64,000 bases of DNA from Anianibacter sp965662745. GTDB taxonomy: Bacteria > Pseudomonadota > Alphaproteobacteria > Rhodobacterales > Rhodobacteraceae. How positions within the stretch are numbered: position 1 is the stretch's first letter; every line of letters begins with the position of its first letter. Location: positions 120,364 through 184,363 of the forward strand of contig CBFIJK010000002.1 in NCBI GenBank assembly GCA_965662745.1, read 5' to 3'. Shown here piece by piece: positions 33,817 to 43,079 of the stretch. Position numbers and translations under genes: made by a program. The notes beneath the pieces are model-generated. The model was not told the DNA's origin. It did no database searches and worked only from the letters and a program-made list of their open reading frames with translations.

Positions 33817-35958
33817 ATGTCCGCTCGCGCCCTGACCATGTCGTCAGCTCTTGTTTGTCTTGCCGTGCCCGCGATGGCGCAAGAGATGAACTTCAACCGC
33901 ATCGCGTCCTTCCAGGTCGCCGAAAACCTGCCCGACGCCGAAGAAACCTCGGCCGAGATTATCGCCGCTACGGCCGATGGCATGACGCTGGTTTACACCG
34001 ACAGCCCCGGCGGTTCGATCGGCTTTGTCGATATCACCGACCCGGCGAACCCGGTCGCCGCTGGCGTTTTCATGCCTGATGGGGAGCCAACCTCGGTCGC
34101 TGTGATTGGAAATTACGCGCTTGCCGGTGTGAACACCTCGGAAAGCTACACCGCACCGTCGGGCTTTCTGGTCGAGATCGACGTGACGACACAGCAGGAA
34201 GTGGGCCGTTGCGATCTTCCCGGTCAGCCCGACAGCGTCGGCATTGCGCCCGACGGTTCGTTCCTTGCCGTCGCCATCGAGAATGAGCGGGACGAAGACC
34301 TTGGCGATGGCCGCGTGGGCCAGATGCCTGCTGGGTCCGTCTTCATGGTCGATCTGACCGAAGAGGGCCTGATCGATTGCGACAGCGCACGGGTTGCGGA
34401 TGTGACCGGCCTTGCCGACATCGCGCCGGAAGACCCCGAGCCTGAATTCATCTCGATCAATGCCGAGAACGAAGTCGTCGTGACGCTTCAGGAAAACAAC
34501 CACATCATCGTCCTGAATTCTGCGGGCGAAGTCCTTAGCCATTTTTCGGCCGGTGAGGTCACGCTTGAAGGCGTCGACACCAACGAAGAGGGCGCGCTGG
34601 TCTTCTCTGACACGATCACCGTTCCGCGCGAGCCCGACAGCGTGACCTGGATCGACGACACCCATTTCGCGACGGCCAACGAAGGCGACATGGACGGCGG
34701 ATCGCGCGGCTGGACGATCTTCAGCCAGGATGGCGAGGTCGTGTACGACAGCGGCACATCCTTCGAATACGCGATCGTCGAGATCGGTCACTACCCCGAA
34801 GAGCGGTCCGGCAATAAGGGCGTGGAGCCTGAAAGCGTGACCTTCGACGTCTTCGGCGACACGCCTTTCGTCTTTGTCGGCGCAGAACGGTCCTCGGTCG
34901 TCGGTGTCTATGACATCACCGATCCCACTTCGCCTGTTCTGGCGCAGCTTTTGCCCTCGGGCATCGGCCCTGAAGGCTATGTGACCATCCCCGAGCGTAA
35001 CCTGCTGGTCTCGGCGAATGAAACCGATGACGCGGGCGCGCGGGCGCATGTCATGCTGTTCGAATACCAGGATGCAGCGGCGGTTTATCCGCATCTGACC
35101 TCTGCCGGGATGGACGAGCTGACTGGTTGGGGCGCGATCTCCGGCCAGGTCATGGCGGAAGACGGCACGATATATGCCGTGTCCGACAGCTTCTACGGCA
35201 TGCAGCCGACCATCTTCCACATCGATGTCAGCGAGACACCGGCAAGGATCGTCGACGCCATCCGCGTGACGCGCGAAGGCATGCCGGCGCAGCTTCTTGA
35301 TATGGAAGGTATTGCGCTTGATGGGGACGGCGGGTTCTGGATCGCATCCGAGGGCCGGTCGGATCGCCTTGTTCCGCATGCCATTTACCATGTGGGCTCT
35401 GATGGTGCGATCGAGGACTATGTTGCACTGCCCGACGCGCTTCTGGCGGTCGAGCGCCGCTTCGGCTTCGAGGGGATCACCCGCGTGGACGACATGCTTT
35501 ATATCGCCGTGCAGCGTGAATGGCGGGATGATCCCGACAACCACGCCAAGGTTCTTGGCTATAACATCGGAACCGAAGAATGGTCTGTGATCCACTACCC
35601 GCTGACCGAACCCGCCACCGGTTGGGTCGGCCTGTCGGAGATCGTGGCCCATGGCGATCACGTCTACTTCATTGAGCGCGACAACCAGCATGATACCCGC
35701 GCGGTGACGAAGGTCATCACCCGCGTTCCGATGGACGAGATGGACGGCATGGTTGCGCTGGGCGAAACCCCCGCCGTGCTGGAGCCGGAAGTCGTCGTCG
35801 ATCTTCTGCCCTACCTCACCTCCACGGGCGGCTATGTTCTCGACAAGGTCGAAGGGCTGGCGATCGCGGAAGATGGAACGATGTGGGTGTCGACCGACAA
35901 TGACGGTGTCGACGACCACTCGGGCGAGACGATGTTCTTCGCGATCGACGCGCAGTAA
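33817..35958 (+). CDS. Secreted esterase-like/phytase-like beta-propeller protein
   Basis: A 713-residue exported protein (signal MSARALTMSSALVCLAVPAMAQ). Residues 25-410 are repeated propeller-type strands with DITDPANPVAAG and DITDPTSPVLAQ motifs, as in choice-of-anchor I/alkaline-phosphatase-linked propellers. Residues 425-710 match the esterase-like-activity-of-phytase domain (DMEGIALDGDGGFWIASEGR, GFEGITRVDDMLYIAVQRE, DKVEGLAIAEDGTMWVSTDNDG). A role in extracellular organic phosphate use is likely given the Pho-box-like site. The ATG at 33817 has AGGAG upstream and opens on the signal peptide. Confidence 0.85.
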   Translation: MSARALTMSSALVCLAVPAMAQEMNFNRIASFQVAENLPDAEETSAEIIAATADGMTLVYTDSPGGSIGFVDITDPANPVAAGVFMPDGEPTSVAVIGNYALAGVNTSESYTAPSGFLVEIDVTTQQEVGRCDLPGQPDSVGIAPDGSFLAVAIENERDEDLGDGRVGQMPAGSVFMVDLTEEGLIDCDSARVADVTGLADIAPEDPEPEFISINAENEVVVTLQENNHIIVLNSAGEVLSHFSAGEVTLEGVDTNEEGALVFSDTITVPREPDSVTWIDDTHFATANEGDMDGGSRGWTIFSQDGEVVYDSGTSFEYAIVEIGHYPEERSGNKGVEPESVTFDVFGDTPFVFVGAERSSVVGVYDITDPTSPVLAQLLPSGIGPEGYVTIPERNLLVSANETDDAGARAHVMLFEYQDAAAVYPHLTSAGMDELTGWGAISGQVMAEDGTIYAVSDSFYGMQPTIFHIDVSETPARIVDAIRVTREGMPAQLLDMEGIALDGDGGFWIASEGRSDRLVPHAIYHVGSDGAIEDYVALPDALLAVERRFGFEGITRVDDMLYIAVQREWRDDPDNHAKVLGYNIGTEEWSVIHYPLTEPATGWVGLSEIVAHGDHVYFIERDNQHDTRAVTKVITRVPMDEMDGMVALGETPAVLEPEVVVDLLPYLTSTGGYVLDKVEGLAIAEDGTMWVSTDNDGVDDHSGETMFFAIDAQ

Positions 35959-35978
35959 TCGCAGCGCCGGAAACGAAG

Positions 35979-36012
35979 GGCCCCCGCGCTATGCCAGCGT
36001 GGGGGCCTTTTT
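35979..36012. terminator. Terminator between the phytase-like gene and the convergent reductase gene
   Basis: 12-bp stem GGCCCCCGCGCT/AGCGTGGGGGCC (one G-T) with loop ATGCC, then TTTTT on the plus strand. It lies between the two convergent stops and may serve both. Confidence 0.9.
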
Positions 36013-36013
36013 C

Positions 36014-36685
36014 TTATCCCAAGTCCTCGTGAACGATCTTGTCGTCTGGCACGCCAAGATCGCGCAGGGTGTCGGCAAGATCGGTGACCATCTTGTCGGG
36101 ACCGCAGATGTAGAAATGCTGCTCCCACTCGGCGATGGTGTCGCACAGAAGGGTCTTGTCGATCCGACCCTGTTTCAGCGCGTCATTGTCGCCATCGGTG
36201 ACCGTGAAGAGGACGCCAAGACCTTTCATCTGCTGCCATTCCTCGCGCAGGATGATGTCTTTCTCTGTCTTGTTCGAAAAGATCAGCGTGCAGGCACTGA
36301 GATTGCCGGTCTTTTCCCGCTGCCTCAGGATCGAGATGAAGGGTGTGATTCCCGCGCCGCCGGCAAGGAAAACACCGTCGCCTTTGTCCTCGATCGCGCC
36401 CCAGGCGTCTTCGATCAGAACCGTATCACCGGCCTGCAGCTTTGCGATCTGTTCGGTCACGCCGTCATGGTCGGGATAGCTCTTGATCGTGAATTCCAGG
36501 TCGTCGTCAGACGGAAGGCTGGTGAAGGTAAAGGGGCGCTTTTCCTCGCGCCAGCCAGCTTTGTCGAGCGCGAACTCCGTCGCCTGCCCGGGCGTGAATT
36601 CGTATCCGTCGGGTTTTGTCAGCGTCAGCCGATTGGTGTCATGGGTGACGGGGGTAATCTCTTTCAGCGTCAATGTATGGGTCAT
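36014..36685 (-). CDS. Ferredoxin/flavodoxin reductase-like FAD-NAD(P)H oxidoreductase
   Basis: A 223-residue protein with a FAD-binding barrel (RPFTFTSLP around residue 49, the RxYS/T-type motif) and an NAD(P)H Rossmann domain (FLAGGAGITPFISIL; YICGPDKMVTDLADTL). No 2Fe-2S domain is attached, so it passes electrons to a separate partner, possibly a ferredoxin or flavodoxin. The partner is not in the window. It is transcribed toward the phytase-like gene, with the mscS gene upstream in the same direction. Confidence 0.88.
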   Translation of the reverse strand: MTHTLTLKEITPVTHDTNRLTLTKPDGYEFTPGQATEFALDKAGWREEKRPFTFTSLPSDDDLEFTIKSYPDHDGVTEQIAKLQAGDTVLIEDAWGAIEDKGDGVFLAGGAGITPFISILRQREKTGNLSACTLIFSNKTEKDIILREEWQQMKGLGVLFTVTDGDNDALKQGRIDKTLLCDTIAEWEQHFYICGPDKMVTDLADTLRDLGVPDDKIVHEDLG

Positions 36686-36741
36686 TCAAATCTCTTTTGC
36701 CTGTTCCGCAGACCAACAGAGGAAACAGGCGCAAGGTTCCT

Positions 36742-38070
36742 TCAATCGCCAAGCGGGGCCGCCGAAAGCTGTGAGCCTTCGAGCATCTTGACCTCGCGCT
36801 GCGGGAAGGGGATCGAAATGTCGTGTTCCTGGAACGCATCCCACAGCGCGAGATACACGTTGCCGCGGATATTCGTCAGCCCGCCGGTCGGATCGCGGAT
36901 CCAGAAGCGCAGGATGTAATCCACGGAACTGTCGCCAAAGCCGACGATATGGCAGACGGGCTTTTTGTCGGGCAGCACACGTTCCGTCCCCGCTGCCGCC
37001 TCGATGGCGACCTTGCGTACCAGATGCGGATCGTTGCCATAGGCGGTGCCGAAATAGACGTCGAGCCGGACAAAATCATTGGAATGGGACCAATTGACCA
37101 CCTGGCCGGTGATCAGGTCCTCGTTCGGGATCAGGTATTCCTTGCCGTCCCGCGTGGTAATCGACACGTAGCGCGCGCCCAGCGCGTTGATCCAGCCGAA
37201 TGTATCGCCAAGCGAGATCACATCGCCCGGCTTGATGGACCGGTCGAGCAGAAGGATCACACCCGAGACAAGGTTTGACACGACCTTCTGCAGGCCAAAG
37301 CCAAGGCCGACGCCGATGGCGCCGGACAGAACCGCAAGGCCGGTCAGATCGACCCCGACGAATTTCAGCCCTATGAAGAAAGCCGCCGCATAGAGGCCGA
37401 TCTGCAAGAGCTTGACCATCAGCACGCGCATGGACGGGCTGATGTCTTCATTGGCGCGGATACGGGCGGATGTGGTCGAGGAGACGATGCGCGCCAGGGT
37501 GAACAGCACACCGATCACGATGGCGCCCTTCAGAAGCGTCAGGGCGGACAGCCGGAAATCACCCGCCTGGATCGCGATCCTATCCAGCAGCGCGGCGGTC
37601 TCGTCAACGAAGCCGGTATAGTAGAGGATAACAAACGCCCAGAGGCCCCAGCGCACCACGCCGCGCAGAGCCGGGTTGCGGACCAGCCGGGTTGCGAAGG
37701 TGACGAGCAAGAGCGCCAGCGCGATGGTGGCGACAATTTCCAGGATATAGCTGCGCGACGGGAACAGATGGATCCTCTGCATCGTCCATGTCGCAATCCA
37801 GGCGAAGACCGTGAACAGGATCAGCACCATGCGCTTGTCGATGACGAGGCCTGCGCGCAGCCGCCATTTCGGCCAGCCGTGCCGCGTCCGCAGCCATTCG
37901 CGGAAGGTCGGCGACAGCACCAGTTTCGCAGCGTAGGCCAGCACCAGACAGCCGACGAGGATGGCAATCTGCACCAGCCGCGACGGGAGCAGCATGTTGC
38001 GCGCCTGGGACTCGATCATCGCGCCCAACGCCTGAAGCTGTGCTGCCAGTGCCTGAAATTCCCCGTCCAT
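36742..38070 (-). CDS. MscS-family mechanosensitive ion channel
   Basis: A 442-residue membrane protein. Helices lie at about 25-45, 70-90, 100-120, 130-150, 170-190 and 215-290. The pore helix and beta domain are GLAVLSGAIGVGLGFGLQKVVSNLVSGVILLLDRSIKPGDVI in several pieces, followed by GWINALGARYVSITTRDGKEYLIPNE, which is diagnostic for MscS. It releases solutes on hypo-osmotic shock. The ATG at 38070 is preferred; residues encoded further upstream are not membrane-like. Confidence 0.92.
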   Translation of the reverse strand: MDGEFQALAAQLQALGAMIESQARNMLLPSRLVQIAILVGCLVLAYAAKLVLSPTFREWLRTRHGWPKWRLRAGLVIDKRMVLILFTVFAWIATWTMQRIHLFPSRSYILEIVATIALALLLVTFATRLVRNPALRGVVRWGLWAFVILYYTGFVDETAALLDRIAIQAGDFRLSALTLLKGAIVIGVLFTLARIVSSTTSARIRANEDISPSMRVLMVKLLQIGLYAAAFFIGLKFVGVDLTGLAVLSGAIGVGLGFGLQKVVSNLVSGVILLLDRSIKPGDVISLGDTFGWINALGARYVSITTRDGKEYLIPNEDLITGQVVNWSHSNDFVRLDVYFGTAYGNDPHLVRKVAIEAAAGTERVLPDKKPVCHIVGFGDSSVDYILRFWIRDPTGGLTNIRGNVYLALWDAFQEHDISIPFPQREVKMLEGSQLSAAPLGD

Positions 38071-38344
38071 GCCTGTCCGTCCGTTGTTGTACTTATTTAC
38101 AATGTGCGGCGAATGCCTTTCTGGGCAAGCAAGGCATGATGCGAGCGTGCTTGAACGACTCGCCGCAACCGAGTATCGCAATCGGCATGGAACGGATTTT
38201 CGATCTTGATGACCACGCGCGCCTGCCCTGGCGGTTCTTTGGCGCGACGCTCACGGTTCTGGCACGCCTATAAGCGCTGCCGCCCCGCGCGTCCGCGCGC
38301 CGTTTCCGAACGCTTTTTCAACATATCCCCCGGGAGAGGACCAA

Positions 38345-39751
38345 ATGACCGCCCCGAAGACGCTCTATGACAAGATCTGGGACGCCCATGTCGTCCACGA
38401 GGCCGATGACGGCACCTGTCTTTTGTATATCGACCGCCATCTCGTGCATGAGGTGACAAGCCCGCAAGCCTTTGAAGGTCTGCGCATGACAGGCCGCAAG
38501 GTCCGCGCGCCGCAAAAGACCATCGCGGTGCCCGATCACAACGTGCCTACCGATCCGACCCGCCTTGAAGGGATCAAGGACGAACAGTCCCGCATCCAGG
38601 TCGAGGCGCTGCGCCAGAACGCCAGGGAATTCGGCGTCGAGATGTATGACATCGACGACGTTCGCCAGGGCATCGTTCATATCGTTGGCCCGGAACAGGG
38701 CTGGACCCAGCCGGGCATGACGATCGTCTGCGGCGACAGCCACACCGCGACGCATGGTGCGTTCGGCGCGCTGGCGCATGGCATCGGCACGTCCGAGGTG
38801 GAACATGTGCTCGCCACCCAGACGCTGATCCAGAAGAAATCGAAGAACATGCTCGTGAAGGTCGAGGGCAAGCTCGCCCCCGGCGTCACCGCAAAGGATA
38901 TCACGATGACGGTCATCGGGATGACCGGCACTGCGGGTGGCACCGGCCATGTGATCGAGTACGCAGGTTCAGCCATCCGCGATCTGTCGATCGAAGGCCG
39001 CATGACGGTCTGTAACATGGCGATCGAGGGCGGCGCGCGTGCCGGCCTGATCGCACCGGACGAAAAGACCTTCGAATACGTCAAGGGCCGTCCCCATGCG
39101 CCAAAGGGCGCGGCGTGGGAAGCGGCCGTTGCTTGGTGGAAAACGCTCACCTCGGACGAGGGCGCGCACTACGACAAGATCATCGAGATCGACGCCGCCG
39201 ATATCGTGCCGGTCGTTACCTGGGGCACCTCGCCCGAGGACGTGCTGCCGATCACCGGCGTTGTGCCCGCACCCGAGGACTTTGCGGGCGGTAAGGTCGA
39301 TGCGGCGCGCCGTGCTCTTGATTACATGGGGCTGACCCCCGGCCAGAAGCTGTCCGAGATCGAGATCGACACGGTCTTCATCGGATCCTGCACCAATGGC
39401 CGGATCGAGGATCTGCGCGAAGTCGCGAAGATCATGGATGGCAAGAAGGTGAAGGACGGCCTGCGCGCGATGATCGTGCCCGGATCCGGCCTCGTGCGCC
39501 TTCAGGCCGAGGAAGAAGGCATCGCGCAGAAGCTGCAGGATGCCGGGTTCGAATGGCGCATGGCGGGCTGTTCGATGTGCCTTGGCATGAACCCCGACCA
39601 GCTGGCCGAAGGTGAGCGCTGCGCCTCGACCTCGAACCGCAATTTCGAAGGGCGTCAGGGCTACAAGGGCCGCACGCATCTGGTGTCGCCCGGCATGGCG
39701 GCCGCGGCTGCGATCACGGGTCGTCTGACCGACGTGCGTGAACTGGGCTGA
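38345..39751 (+). CDS. leuC: 3-isopropylmalate dehydratase large subunit
   Basis: A 468-residue aconitase-family subunit. It has MTAPKTLYDKIWDAHVVHE at the start, VCGDSHTATHGAFGALAHGIGTSEVEHV, and 4Fe-4S ligands in GSCTNGRIEDLR and AGCSMCLGMNPDQL. With LeuD it isomerises 2- to 3-isopropylmalate in leucine synthesis. leuD follows, but with an unrelated hydrolase gene in between. GGGAGAGG lies just before the ATG. Confidence 0.98.
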   Translation: MTAPKTLYDKIWDAHVVHEADDGTCLLYIDRHLVHEVTSPQAFEGLRMTGRKVRAPQKTIAVPDHNVPTDPTRLEGIKDEQSRIQVEALRQNAREFGVEMYDIDDVRQGIVHIVGPEQGWTQPGMTIVCGDSHTATHGAFGALAHGIGTSEVEHVLATQTLIQKKSKNMLVKVEGKLAPGVTAKDITMTVIGMTGTAGGTGHVIEYAGSAIRDLSIEGRMTVCNMAIEGGARAGLIAPDEKTFEYVKGRPHAPKGAAWEAAVAWWKTLTSDEGAHYDKIIEIDAADIVPVVTWGTSPEDVLPITGVVPAPEDFAGGKVDAARRALDYMGLTPGQKLSEIEIDTVFIGSCTNGRIEDLREVAKIMDGKKVKDGLRAMIVPGSGLVRLQAEEEGIAQKLQDAGFEWRMAGCSMCLGMNPDQLAEGERCASTSNRNFEGRQGYKGRTHLVSPGMAAAAAITGRLTDVRELG

Positions 39752-39805
39752 TACGTTCTTTGTCCGGGCGGCAGGTTCCGCCCGGATGATCCCTTGGAGA
39801 GTTCA

Positions 39806-41353
39806 GTGAACAGCACCTACCCCCGCGATGTCGTGATCCTGGCCGGAGACGAAAGTCTTCTCGGCCAGCCAAGTTCCGTTGAGGATCTGGATCGCTGGCA
39901 GGCGGGACTGAGCGACGTCGCGGAATGGCTCGAAGGCGGCTGGACGCCCGTTCTGGACGCCGCTGCCGGGTATCGCGGGCCGGAAATGGCGCTGGCTGAT
40001 CTTTATGCGACCGAGTCGGCGCGCCCGTTTGGCCTGCTGAAATTGGCGGTGCCGAACAGTTCCCTGACGCTGGATTGGCACGGGCAGCATACCGGGCATC
40101 TGCTGGATGATCTGATTGCCCAGATACAGGCGCTGATGGTGGACGGGCCGGTTCGCGTACGCGGCTTTGTCTGGTGCCAGAACGCGGCGGACGTGGCCGA
40201 TAATCGCAAGGCGCGGGTCTATGCGACATGGCTCGACCGGATGATCGAAAAGCTGCGCGCGGCGGTCGGCATCCCGGATTTGCCGGTGCTGACGGTGATC
40301 CCCGCCTTCGGCGCGCCGGAAACGGCGGCGAAGAAATCGCTGCGCCAGGCCCTCAGTATCGGGGGCGATCACCGCTATCCCGTTGCCGCGCATGATCTGC
40401 CGACGAGCGGCGGCGCGCTGTCGCGCGAGGGGCTGACCCGGCTGGGCCGTCGGCTGGGCCATGCCTTGCTGTCCCTCGAAGGGGCGGTCGCCGGGGCGGA
40501 CCGGGTGCGCCGTTGGATCTGGAACGACGCGCGCTACCAGGTCTGGATCGAGGGGCAAACGCTCGATGCGGACACCGCGCTTGTGACCTTTCCCTTCGTG
40601 TCCAAGGGCGACGGGTTCCTGGAGCCGGGATTCGCCCAACGGCTTGCCGTCTCGCAGGGCTGGACTTCTGTTCATCTGCGCGCTTCGCGGAATGACTGGT
40701 TCCAGTCAGATAGCTTTCAAGACATCGCCATGGCGATCCGGACCGCGCTGCCAGAGGGCGCGCGCGTTGTCACTTATGGCAGCAGCATGGGCGGGTTCGG
40801 CGCTCTGCTTTTTTCGGGTCCGCTCTTGGCAGAACGCGTGATCGCCATCGCGCCGCAAGCGACCATCGACCGTGCCGACGTTCCGTTCGAGACGCGATGG
40901 GCCCGTGCCGCCGCCGATATCGGGCCTTTTCAACACCACCTGCGCGATCATATGCGCGCCGATATTCAAAAGATCATTGCCTTTGACCCGCTGTCGCCGG
41001 ATGCAGGTCACGCCGCTTTGATACCCGCCGATAGCGGCATCGAGCATCTGCGCCTGCCCTTCGCCGCGCATCACGTCGGCGAATACCTGGGCGAAACGAA
41101 TGCACGTGAAATCCTGATGCAGGACTTGCTGGGCCGTGGGCCAAGGCCGCGTGCTGTGCTGAAGCGCGTCCGCTCCAACCGTCATCGCAGCCGGTTCTAC
41201 TGGCAGGGCCGGGCCGATGCGCTGGTCGCGCGCGGGCATCCCGGCGCGCCCGAGGCGATCGCTCAACTCGAGAAACTAGGCGGCACAGACCGCAAGATCC
41301 GAATGCTGACCGAAACACTCGCCGCGCGCAAAGACGCGGCTAAGGCCGAATAG
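39806..41353 (+). CDS. Two-domain esterase / alpha-beta hydrolase-like protein between leuC and leuD
   Basis: A 515-residue protein that I cannot name exactly. Residues 8-240 look like a sialate-O-acetylesterase/SGNH-type domain (VVILAGDESLLGQ with Ser17; GFVWCQNAADV as a W-x-Q block; HDLPTSGGALSREGLTRLGRRLG at its end). Residues 250-440 look like an alpha/beta hydrolase with a nucleophile elbow GSSMGG (Ser327). A basic C-terminal tail follows. No signal peptide. GTG 39806 is chosen for the GGAGAG 5 nt upstream. Co-transcription with leuC and leuD is likely from gaps of 54 and 15 nt, but a leucine-related role is not evident. Confidence 0.65.
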   Translation: MNSTYPRDVVILAGDESLLGQPSSVEDLDRWQAGLSDVAEWLEGGWTPVLDAAAGYRGPEMALADLYATESARPFGLLKLAVPNSSLTLDWHGQHTGHLLDDLIAQIQALMVDGPVRVRGFVWCQNAADVADNRKARVYATWLDRMIEKLRAAVGIPDLPVLTVIPAFGAPETAAKKSLRQALSIGGDHRYPVAAHDLPTSGGALSREGLTRLGRRLGHALLSLEGAVAGADRVRRWIWNDARYQVWIEGQTLDADTALVTFPFVSKGDGFLEPGFAQRLAVSQGWTSVHLRASRNDWFQSDSFQDIAMAIRTALPEGARVVTYGSSMGGFGALLFSGPLLAERVIAIAPQATIDRADVPFETRWARAAADIGPFQHHLRDHMRADIQKIIAFDPLSPDAGHAALIPADSGIEHLRLPFAAHHVGEYLGETNAREILMQDLLGRGPRPRAVLKRVRSNRHRSRFYWQGRADALVARGHPGAPEAIAQLEKLGGTDRKIRMLTETLAARKDAAKAE

Positions 41354-41368
41354 ATAGAAAGGACGACC

Positions 41369-41974
41369 ATGGAAAAGTTCAAAACGCTGACCGGCATCGC
41401 CGCGCCGCTGCCGCTTGTGAATGTCGATACCGACATGATCATTCCAAAGCAGTTCCTGAAGACGATCAAGCGCTCGGGTCTGGGCGTGAACCTCTTTGAC
41501 GAGATGCGCTATGACCGGCAGGGCAACGAAAAGGCTGATTTCGTGCTGAACGAGCCCGCCTATCGCGACGCCGAGATCCTTGTCGCGGGCGACAATTTCG
41601 GATGCGGATCGAGCCGTGAACATGCGCCTTGGGCGATCAAGGATTTTGGCATCCGCTGCGTGATTGCGCCCAGCTTTGCCGATATCTTCTTCAACAACTG
41701 CTTCAAGAACGGCATCCTGCCTATCGCCCTGCCGCAGGAAACGGTCGATGTCCTGATGAAGGATGCCGAGAAGGGCGCCAACGCCCGGATGACCGTTGAT
41801 CTGGAAAACCAAGAGATCACGACGTCGGACGGCCAGACGATTTCCTTCGAGGTCGACCAGTTCCGCAAGCATTGCCTGATGGAAGGTCTCGACGATATCG
41901 GCTTGACGATGGAACGCGGCAAGTCGATCGACGCCTATGAGCAAAAGCTGGCGGCAGAGCGTCCCTGGGCCTGA
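41369..41974 (+). CDS. leuD: 3-isopropylmalate dehydratase small subunit
   Basis: A 201-residue swivel-domain subunit, standard length. Signature: FKTLTGIAAPLPLVNVDTDMIIPKQFLKTI, then ILVAGDNFGCGSSREHAPWAI and the substrate-loop region CVIAPSFADIFFNNCFKNGILPI. It completes LeuC. It follows the hydrolase gene by 15 nt. Confidence 0.98.
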   Translation: MEKFKTLTGIAAPLPLVNVDTDMIIPKQFLKTIKRSGLGVNLFDEMRYDRQGNEKADFVLNEPAYRDAEILVAGDNFGCGSSREHAPWAIKDFGIRCVIAPSFADIFFNNCFKNGILPIALPQETVDVLMKDAEKGANARMTVDLENQEITTSDGQTISFEVDQFRKHCLMEGLDDIGLTMERGKSIDAYEQKLAAERPWA

Positions 41975-42008
41975 TCTGCCTTATTTCATCGCCGAACGCA
42001 CAAGATAT

Positions 42009-42033
42009 AGCGGTGCCGAAATGCGGCACCGCT
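42009..42033 (+). terminator. Stem-loop after leuD
   Basis: Perfect 10-bp arms AGCGGTGCCG and CGGCACCGCT with loop AAATG, followed 8 nt later by TGTTTTGTTG. Probably ends or attenuates the leuC-hydrolase-leuD transcript. Confidence 0.65.
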
Positions 42034-42101
42034 AGCGCGCTGTTTTGTTGATGCAAAGGCGCACCACTTTCTCCCTCAAAATGCCCTGAAAGTTTTCCAA
42101 G

Positions 42102-42168
42102 CTGCCTCAAGGGGTTGCTGGACGGAGTGAATGTGGGCAACATTGTGACCAAGTTGAGGCAGTCCGTC
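42102..42168 (+). other. Candidate structured leader with pseudoknot-like pairing
   Basis: Four segments in order A-B-A'-B': CTGCCTCAA (42102-42110), GACGGA (42121-42126), TTGAGGCAG (42154-42162) and TCCGTC (42163-42168). A pairs with A' over 9 bp and B with B' over 6 bp, the layout of an H-type pseudoknot with abutting stems. It lies 75 nt upstream of the next gene. No known riboswitch is recognised. Confidence 0.3.
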
Positions 42169-42242
42169 ATCTCAGGCGGCATCAAATTGGAACAAGGCCG
42201 CGGCATCGAATCGCGTCCGTCCAATATGAGGGAACAAGAGCG

Positions 42243-43079
42243 GTGATTACCCGGCTCACAGGTGCGCTTTTTCGCGCGATATTGATGGTGTTGCTTATCG
42301 TGATGCCGTCCTTTGCGTTGCCGGGCGTTACTTCCGACACGATGCAGATCGTGTCTTTGGTGGCGATCTTCGCCGCCGGTCTCGTCATTTTCGAATATGG
42401 ATCGACTTATCCCGGCCTGATCGAGTTCCGTGATGCGCCGCCCTTCAACCGCATCCGCTTTGTCGCACTTTTTGCCACCGTGCTGATCCTGACGCTGATC
42501 ACGCGCAACGCCGTCTCGCCCAGCGGCGCCGGAACGGTCCTGCAGACCTTCGGCACGCGGATGGCGAATCTTTTCGATTTTCCCTACAGCCCGGTACGCC
42601 TTGTCGTGCTGATGCTGCCCGAAAATACCAGCTACGCGCTGGTCCAGCAGCTTCGCGTTGCGGCTGCGGTGGCTTATCTCGTGTCGCTTCTTTCGCTGAT
42701 CTTTTTCTACTACGCGATCCGCATGCGGCGCTGGCCGGTCCATTCCGGTACCTTCAATGTCTGGGTGAACCTGCCGACATTCGACCCGACCGTGGGCGGC
42801 GATATCGTCACGCGCCTGACCCGCGACGCGCGCTTTAACATCGCGTTAGGGTTCTTGATGCCATTCTTCGTCCCGGCAATGACGAAAGCTGCGGGGTCGT
42901 TGTTCGGCGTGGTCGAGATGCAAAATCCGCAGACGATGATCTGGATCGTAGCGGCATGGGCATTTCTACCGGCATCGCTCTTCATGCGTGGCCTGGCGAT
43001 GAGCCGGATCGCGGCGCTGGTGGAAACCAAGCGGCGTCTTCACGCACGCGCCGCCGAATCCTCGCTGCAGCCAGCCTGA
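42243..43079 (+). CDS. Hypothetical multi-pass membrane protein
   Basis: A 278-residue protein that I do not recognise. Hydrophobic helices lie at about 8-28, 35-52, 75-95, 140-165 and 200-255 (two). A soluble stretch with RRWPVHSGTFNVWVNLPTFDPT lies between them. The tail is basic and helical. It sits between leuD and an endonuclease-fold gene, which starts inside its last 124 nt. Nothing in the sequence points to a transported or modified substrate. Confidence 0.75.
   Translation: MITRLTGALFRAILMVLLIVMPSFALPGVTSDTMQIVSLVAIFAAGLVIFEYGSTYPGLIEFRDAPPFNRIRFVALFATVLILTLITRNAVSPSGAGTVLQTFGTRMANLFDFPYSPVRLVVLMLPENTSYALVQQLRVAAAVAYLVSLLSLIFFYYAIRMRRWPVHSGTFNVWVNLPTFDPTVGGDIVTRLTRDARFNIALGFLMPFFVPAMTKAAGSLFGVVEMQNPQTMIWIVAAWAFLPASLFMRGLAMSRIAALVETKRRLHARAAESSLQPA

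Noticed and set aside
33844..35919. A 691-codon open frame antisense to the phytase-like gene
   Set aside because: It mirrors the codon pattern of the plus-strand gene, lacks domain motifs and has a His/Asp/Arg-rich composition typical of antisense frames in GC-rich DNA.
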